This document shows, piece after piece, positions 25,463 to 33,100 of a stretch of DNA of 64,000 nucleotides. The stretch covers positions 248,001-312,000 of the forward strand of contig NZ_KI519422.1 of NCBI RefSeq assembly GCF_000482465.1, read 5' to 3'. Position numbers and translations under genes: made by a program. The stretch's first letter is position 1. Each line of letters opens with the position of its first letter. A model generated the notes under the pieces. The model made no database searches and was not told where the DNA came from. It was given only the letters and a program-made list of their open reading frames with translations. The stretch is from Runella limosa DSM 17973 (GTDB taxonomy: Bacteria > Bacteroidota > Bacteroidia > Cytophagales > Spirosomataceae).

Positions 25463-26572
25463 ATGAGCTTTTCAGGTTTTATAAACTATCAGCGTGCGCT
25501 TCTCGACTGCGAAAGTGCATTTAATAAAGTGAATTTACACGATGAAGAAGGGTATATGGTAAGGTTTGCGATATTTTCAGCGAACCTTACCAACTTCCTG
25601 CCTGAAATCCCTGTTTCGGAACATGCTGAGATGTTTAGAAAACTACTAACGAGCTTGGCATTTGAGACCTTTGATCGTAATGTGTTGCATATCAGTGAGG
25701 TATGCTCTCTCAATGGTGACCTGAAGGCGCTAGAAACCCCAGGTACTCCGAGTATATTTTGTACGTTTCATTTAGGTTCGTACCGAATCATTGCCAATTT
25801 GTTGATTAAAAATGGGCATCATTTTACAACCATTGTAAAAAAAGATGTTTATAAACAGCAGATTGATTCGATGATGGATTATACAAATAGGATGAAACAA
25901 ACGTACAAAACGGATAGTGAAGTCCACGTGGTAAGTGCCGAAGATCCTAATATTGTACTAAAACTGCTTAGAGAGTTAAAAGCGGGGAGGTCGTTGTTAG
26001 TATATTTGGATGGAAACGTGGGTACAAGCGATGAAAAGCTTGAGAAAATCACGTTTTTAAGCCGAACAATCACTGCTCGAAAAGGAATGGCTTACCTTAG
26101 TTATGTAGCTGGGGTGCCGCTAGTGCCAGTGATTTCGTATCGGAAATCGGATATGAGTAATGTTCTCTACATGGGCGAAAGGATATACCCCGACAAATCC
26201 GTAACCAAAGAGGCATATTCCCAGAAAATTTTACAACAACTTTTTGATTTTTTTGCCAAGTACGTCGCCAATTTTCCCGAACAATGGGAGGGTTGGAATT
26301 ATATACACCATTCTTTACAAACAGATGAAACGTCGTTATCGCCACCACCCCCTTCGGCTTATCGAAGGTTGAGTTATCAATTCAACGAGCATCGCTACAG
26401 TATTTTTGACCTGAAAGAGTCGCCCGTTTTGTTTGATAAACGCTATTATTCTACGTACGAAATATCGGATAGCTTGCGAGATTACCTGCTTGAATCTCCT
26501 TTTAGTAATCCTAAAAGGGTGTTGGGGAAACCAATTTTTCAAGAGTTAGTTCGTCAAGAAATTATAATTTGA
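25463..26572 (+). CDS. Lipid A acyltransferase (LpxL/HtrB)-like protein
   Basis: 369 residues. The central part follows the LpxL/HtrB order: FCTFHLGSYRIIANLL (about 99-114, in place of the usual HFGNWE), then LLVYLDGNVG (about 177-186), then TFLSRTITARKGMAYLSYVA with GVPLVPVISYR. The family uses His and an acidic residue in H(x4)D/E to move an acyl chain to a sugar or amine; here His103 is kept but the acidic position is Arg108, so the activity may differ or be lost. No N-terminal membrane anchor is visible, unlike LpxL, which suggests a soluble enzyme. The C-terminal 90 residues are not family-like. It is 15 bp after the 59-codon gene and is followed by a terminator. Acylation of the small product is one hypothesis. 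Confidence 0.75.
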   Translation: MSFSGFINYQRALLDCESAFNKVNLHDEEGYMVRFAIFSANLTNFLPEIPVSEHAEMFRKLLTSLAFETFDRNVLHISEVCSLNGDLKALETPGTPSIFCTFHLGSYRIIANLLIKNGHHFTTIVKKDVYKQQIDSMMDYTNRMKQTYKTDSEVHVVSAEDPNIVLKLLRELKAGRSLLVYLDGNVGTSDEKLEKITFLSRTITARKGMAYLSYVAGVPLVPVISYRKSDMSNVLYMGERIYPDKSVTKEAYSQKILQQLFDFFAKYVANFPEQWEGWNYIHHSLQTDETSLSPPPPSAYRRLSYQFNEHRYSIFDLKESPVLFDKRYYSTYEISDSLRDYLLESPFSNPKRVLGKPIFQELVRQEIII

Positions 26573-26578
26573 GTGTGC

Positions 26579-26606
26579 AAAGTCTCCAATTTTTGGAGAC
26601 TTTTTG
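26579..26606 (+). terminator. Rho-independent terminator (AAAGTCTCCA / TGGAGACTTT)
   Basis: A perfect 10-bp stem with a 5-nt loop followed by T residues, seven bp after the acyltransferase-like gene. Confidence 0.9.
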
Positions 26607-26655
26607 TTTTTACCCACTCCCCAAATGGCCGTTTTTACCCATTTTTCGAAAATGC

Positions 26656-26725
26656 TTCACGGGCTAAAATGTAGATTTCACGGGCTAAAATGTAGATTTC
26701 ACGGGCAAAAATGTAGGTTTCACGG
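26656..26725. repeat. 21-bp tandem repeat (TTCACGGGCTAAAATGTAGAT), 3.3 copies
   Basis: Units begin at 26656, 26677 and 26698; a partial unit (TTCACGG) ends the array. The third unit reads TTCACGGGCAAAAATGTAGG, close to the copy at 23151. A 21-bp period places each copy on the same face of the helix, as in arrays of regulator binding sites. Confidence 0.85.
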
Positions 26726-26766
26726 TTTTGGACTTGAAACAGCGTCGCAGGCGTTTGTTTTCGTGG

Positions 26767-26950
26767 TAATTTTGTCACAGAGAATTTAAGCTCAAAAGCA
26801 ATAAATCGTCCAGCTGTACAAAGACAGCTTGCTCAACGTTATGCAGGGTAATAGGACAACGTTATGAAGTGTCTTCGAGTATCGATAACGTAATTTTTCA
26901 AAGTAGGGTAAAGTGTGCAGCATTGGCCTCGTCTTTCTAAGACGAGGCCA
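26767..26950 (+). ncRNA. Candidate small RNA (promoter box to hairpin)
   Basis: TAATTTTG at 26767-26774 fits the -7 consensus; a perfect 12-bp hairpin (TGGCCTCGTCTT / AAGACGAGGCCA, 26924-26950) follows about 150 bp later and is trailed by TGTATTTTTA. No open frame of note lies between. The T run after the hairpin is short and interrupted and no -33 box is seen, so this is only a candidate. Confidence 0.3.
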
Positions 26951-27063
26951 TGTATTTTTAGGACATTTGTAATTGCTCCTTATAGTGCTTTCAATGAGAT
27001 TTGGTTTTATGATACGGCCATTTCATTTGAAAGATGAAAATTTTATCCCAGATTTTTTATGGA

Positions 27064-27093
27064 TTTGAAATAAGAGTTTTGGCATAGTATTTG
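27064..27093 (+). promoter_or_regulatory. Possible promoter of the first giant gene
   Basis: TTTG (27064-27067), 17 nt, then TAGTATTTG (27085-27093), which has one base more than the consensus -7 box. The ATG at 27197 is about 100 bp downstream. Confidence 0.3.
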
Positions 27094-27196
27094 AAGGGTG
27101 AAGGTATATCCCTTGCGGTGGTCGGTGTATATCTTACTAAAGCAAACGGAGTTTTAAAATTAGAGAGGATTACCAACACAACTGTTCCAAATCCAA

Positions 27197-30100
27197 ATGT
27201 TTATGTATCCAAACAATTACCAACGTTTCGCCTTGTTAGCAAAGAACAAGGAGCTGAACCCGCCAAGGAGAATCGGGAGGTTGCTGAAATGGGGGCTATT
27301 TTTTGTAGCTCTGCTGCTGAATCAGCAGTTAATGGCTCAAGTAAGTGGAACTGTTTTCCGTGATTTTAACATCAATGGAACACAGCAAACCACCAATCCT
27401 ATTGAGCCTGGCCTTGAAGGAGTGACAGTTAAAGCTTTTAATGCCTCCAATGTACAAGTAGGAGCCACTGCAACTACAAGTGCAACAGGAGCATATACCA
27501 TTGCGGGTATTACGGGAAATGTACGTTTGGAGTTTACGCTTCCCAACACGTTCTATGCCTCTAACGGTAAAACAGGAAATACAACGGTGCGCTTCGTGAC
27601 AGCACCTTTAACGGGAGTAAACTTGGCCGCTAACAACCCAAGTGACTACTGTCCAGGTATTCCTGATGTGATTGTTACCTGTTTTGTGAACGGAAACCCC
27701 ACGCTGGGAGGTACGGCAGGAACAGGAGATGCGCTAGTGAAGTTCCCGTATGACATCGCCAATGCTTCTACAACATCGCCTACGCACTTGGCCAATGCCA
27801 ATGAAGTCGGTTCGGTATGGGGTGCGGCGTACCAAAGAGAAACCAATAAAGTCTTCACCTCAGCCTTTTTGAAACGCCACGTAGGGTTACTTTCGGCAGG
27901 GCTAGGAGGGATTTTTACTACCCAGCTAGGCACTACGCCTAGTACGGCACTGTTGGTCGATTTGGAAACGTTTAGTGGCGCTCCGCATAACATTGACCTC
28001 GGGCAGTCGGTGATTGGAACACGTACATTACCAGCTGCGGCAAATGGAAGTAATGAAGATCCATCTGCTTTTGGAGCGGTAGGGAAAGTAGGTTTGGGAG
28101 GAATGACGATTTCAGAAGATGGTCGGACGCTTTATGTGATTAATTTATACCAGAAAAAACTTATTTCGATCAATATCGGTGTACCTGCCAAAACAACGAT
28201 TACGTCAGCGGATATTCATACATATACCATTCCTGATCCAGGCTGTACCAATGGGGTTTCGCGCCCTTTTGCCGTGCGTTATTATCACGGGAAAGTATAT
28301 GTAGGAACAGTCTGTACGGCAGAAAGTGCAGGAGGTACACAAAGCAACCTTCATTCTTATGTCTATACTTTTGATCCTGCCACGACAACCTTTAATTCAA
28401 CGGCGGTAGCCAATTTTTCTCTTAATTATCCTAAAGGAAAAGTTCACACCTCAGAAACACCTGATAAGTGGCTACCTTGGACAGATAACTTCAGTGTGCT
28501 TTATAAGGGTGTGCCCGTTGGGACGCCAGGCGCACCCAGAACCATGCGCCCACAGCCAATGTTGTCAGACATAGACTTTGTGGAAAACGGAGACATGGTT
28601 TTGGGCTTCACTGACCGTTCGGGACACCAATTAGGTTATCGAAATACGGGGGCTGGTGCTTCAAACGATAGTATATTCAGTGGATATATTGGTGGTGATC
28701 TTCTACGTTTGGCAAAAGGCTCGAGTACTTGGACGCTGGAGTCGGGAGGAAATGTGAGTGGCCTAACAGGCTCTGCCAATAGCCAAGGCCCAGGTGGGGG
28801 AGAGTTTTATTCGGATGATCAGTACAGTGGACAATTGGTTATAGGGGGGCCTATCGTCGAAATTCACCAAGAAACGTATGTGGGTAGTAGCTTTACACTT
28901 CCAGGAAGTGGATTACTAATGGCAACAGTCATGGACCCGTTGAGTACATGGTCTGGGGGAACTTCTTGGTTTAGTAATACCACGGGAAAATACACTAAAA
29001 GGTATCAGATTTACCAGTCAACAGCTGACGGTGGTATCACCTTCGGAAAAGCGGCTGGGTTGGGAGCGTTGGAACTTAGTTGTGCCCCGTCTCCCATCGA
29101 AATCGGTAACCGAATTTGGCTAGATACAAATAGAAACGGGATTCAAGATCCAGGAGAAAATGGAGTGGGTGGGGTCGTTGTAACGCTCTGTGATTCAACA
29201 GGTGCTACCATCACCACTGTTACTACGGATGGTAACGGTAACTACTACTTCGCATCTCTAACAGGAACGGATGCGACAGGTATCAAGTATGGCGTAGCCT
29301 TGAAACCGTTTACGAAGTACAGATTGAAAATCCCTGCAACAAATGGAACCAATGTATTGGCTTCTACAGACGCGCTAGGTAATGATTCGGCAGATAATGA
29401 TTTTGCGCTTAATGGTACGAGTGGTGAATTGACCTTCATTACAGGCGGTTCTGGTGCCAATATACACACGTACGATGGTGGCTATCAGCCTCCTGTGGGT
29501 TCATTGGGTAACTTTATTTGGAAAGATACAAATGACAATGGCAAACAAGACAGCGGTGAAGCTGGCCAAGCAGGAGTGATTGTGCAGTTGGTGCAAGGTG
29601 CAACCGTCGTAGCTACCGATACAACTGATGCCAATGGTATCTATGGATTTAACAACCTAAGTGCTGGAAATTATCAAGTGAAAATCTTGGTTTCATCGTT
29701 GCCAGCAGGCTGTGTTATTTCTTCAAAGAAAGATGCGGCTGGAGTGGCTGATACGTTGGATTCTGATTTTGATCCCACAACTGGATTGAGTCAATCGGTA
29801 ACGATTACTCCTACTGGCTCGGGTATTGCCAAAGATAACCCAACGATCGACGGAGCGCTTTATTCACCGCTAGGCTCTATCGGTAATTATGTTTGGAAAG
29901 ATGCCAATAATGATGGCAAACAAGACCCAACCGAAGCAGGACAAGCTGGAGTAATTGTACAACTTTTGCAAGGCTCTAGCGTGATTGACGAAGACACGAC
30001 CGATGCCAATGGTTTCTACAGTTTCAATAACCTGACATCAGATACTTATCAAGTCAAGCTGCTCTTAACTTCACTGCCAGCGGGTTGTGTTATTTCGTCT

Positions 30101-33100
30101 AAACCTAACGCGGCAGGAGTAGCAGATACTTTAGATTCTGATTTTAACGCGGCAGGTTTGAGTCACTTGATTACGATAGACACTTCAAAGCCAGCAACCG
30201 ATACATCGCGCAACAACCCACATATTGATGCCGCACTTTATTCACCTAAAGGTTCGATTGGTGACTACGTGTGGAAAGACCTTAATGATAATGGGATTCA
30301 AGACGATGGCGCTACGGGCGTAAAAGACGTGATTGTGGAACTATACAAAGGAAGTACAACGGGTAGTCCAGTCGCAAAAGATACAACCGATGCCAGCGGT
30401 GCCTATGGTTTTACCAACTTAGATGCAGGCGATTATTACGTCAAAGTAGTCATTACAAGTCTGCCAGTAGGTTGTGTGATTAGTACTAAACAAGATTTGG
30501 GTGGTGATGATACCAAAGATTCGGATGTGAATCCAGTCACTGGTTTTAGTGCGAAAATCACTTTAGACCCAACGTTGACAGGGCTTTCAAAAGACAATCC
30601 AACCATTGATGCGGCTTTGTATTCGCCCAAAGGTTCGATTGGTGATTACGTTTGGAAAGACCAAAATAACAACGGCGTTCAAGACTCGGGAGAACCAGCA
30701 GTAGCGGGTGTAATCGTTCAATTGTTGAACTCTACGACCAGCGCAGTTTTGGCAACGGATACGACAGACGCAAGTGGATTGTACTTGTTCTCTGACTTGT
30801 CAAGCGGTACTTATCAAGTAAAAATCGTGACGACGAGCTTACCAGCAGGTTGTGTCATCAGTAGCCAGCAAAATTTGGGTGGCGATGATACCAAAGACTC
30901 TGACTTTAACCCAACCACGGGTTTGAGCCAAGTGGTAACTATCAATGCGTTGGGCACAGGCATTGCCAAAGACAACCCAACGGTTGACGCAGCCTTGTAC
31001 TCACCAAAAGGCAGCATTGGTGATTACGTTTGGAAAGACCAAAACAACAATGGTATTCAAGATGCAACTGAAGTAGGAGTGGCGGGTGTGATTGTTCAAT
31101 TATTGAACTCGACAACCAGCGCGGTATTGGCAACTGACACAATGGATGCAAGTGGTTTGTACTTGTTCTCGGACTTGTCGAGTGGCAGCTACCAAGTGAA
31201 AATCGTGACAACGAGCCTACCTGCCGACTGTGCACTTAGCAGCCAACAAGACTTGGGTGGCGATGATGAAAAAGATAGCGACTTCAACTCAACCACAGGT
31301 TTAAGCCAAGTAGTAACCATCGATGCTTTGGGTACAGGCACAGCTAAAGATAATTTAACGGTGGATGCTGCTTTGTATTCGCTCAGAGGTTCGATTGGAG
31401 ACTTTGTTTGGAAAGACCAAAACGACAATGGTATTCAAGACCCTAACGAATCGCCAGTGGCAGACGTAATCGTGCAGTTGTTGCAAGGAACGACTGTTAT
31501 AGCGACGGATACGACAAACTTTAACGGTTTGTATTTGTTCCCTAACTTACCAAATGGGACCTACCAAGTAAAAATCGTAACAACAAGTTTGCCTGATAGC
31601 TGTGTAATTAGCAGTAAGCAAGATTTGGGGGGCGACGATACGAAAGACTCTGACTTTAATCCAACCACAGGCTTGAGTCCATTGATAACCATTAATGTTT
31701 CGGGGACAGGTATCGCCAAAGACAATCCAACGATAGATGCGGCACTGTCAACACCGAAAGGTTCGATTGGTGACTACGTATGGAAAGACCAAAACAACAA
31801 CGGTGTTCAAGATTCGGGTGAGCCAGCGGTGGCAGGTGTGATCGTTCAATTGTTGAATTCAACAACTAGCGCTGTTTTGGCAACTGACACGACGGATGCG
31901 AGTGGTTTGTACTTGTTCCCGAACTTGAAGTCAGGAACTTACCAAGTAAAAATTGTAACGACGAGCTTACCAGCGGGTTGTGTCATCAGTAGTCAACAAG
32001 ACCAGGGTGGTGACGATACGAAAGACAGTGATTTTAACCCAACGACAGGTTTGAGTCAAGTGGTGACAATCAATGCCTTGGGAACAGGTTTGGCCAAAGA
32101 TAACCCAACGGTGGATGCAGGTTTGTATTCTCCGAAAGGTTCAATTGGTGACTATGTTTGGAAAGACCAAAACAACAACGGTGTTCAAGACTCAGGAGAG
32201 CCAGCGGTTGCAGGTGTGATCGTTCAATTGTTGAACTCTACAACGAGTGCGGTGTTGGCGACTGATACGACGGATGCAAACGGTTTGTACTTATTCTCAA
32301 ATTTGGAGAGTGGAACTTACCAAGTAAAAATCGTAACGACGAGTTTGCCAGCGGGTTGTGTCATCAGTAGCCAACAAGACTTGGGCGGTGACGATACGAA
32401 AGATTCAGATTTCAATCCAACGACAGGTTTGAGCCAAGTAGTAACCATCAATGCCTTGGGAACAGGCATTGCCAAAGACAATCCAACGGTTGACGCGGGC
32501 TTGTATTCTCCGAAAGGTTCGATTGGTGACTATGTATGGAAAGACCAAAACAACAACGGTGTTCAAGACTCTGGTGAGCCAGCAGTTGCGGGAGTAATTG
32601 TTCAATTGTTGAACTCAACGACCAGTGCCGTTTTAGCAACTGACACGACGAACGCTCAAGGTTTGTACTTGTTCTCGAATTTGGAAAGTGGCACATACCA
32701 AGTAAAAATTGTGACGACGAGCCTACCAGCGGGTTGCGTGATTAGCAGTCAACAAGACTTGGGCGGTGACGATACGAAAGATTCAGATTTCAATCCAACG
32801 ACAGGTTTGAGCCAAGTCGTGACCATCAATGCCTTGGGAACGGGCATCGCCAAAGACAATCCAACGGTTGACGCGGCGTTGTATTCGCCAAAAGGTTCGA
32901 TTGGTGACTATGTTTGGAAAGACCAAAACAACAACGGTGTTCAAGACTCAGGAGAGCCAGCGGTAGCAGGTGTGATTGTTCAATTGTTGAATTCAACTAC
33001 CAGTGCGGTGTTGGCGACTGACACAACGAACGCCCAAGGTTTGTACTTGTTCTCAAATTTGGAGAGTGGTACTTACCAAGTGAAAATTGTAACAACAAGC

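Larger units (their letters stand above)
26611..27196. other. 586-bp non-coding region before the first giant gene
   Basis: No convincing coding frame. It holds a 21-bp tandem repeat (26656-26725), a TAnnTTTG box (26767), two copies of CAACGTTATG (near 26835 and 26860), a strong 12-bp hairpin (26924-26950) and a possible promoter at 27064-27093. The combination of box and hairpin suggests a short non-coding transcript. Confidence 0.6.

Noticed and set aside
26604-26789. 61-codon frame over the 21-bp repeats
   Set aside because: The coding pattern arises from the repeat itself (21 is a multiple of three); no start context or family features.
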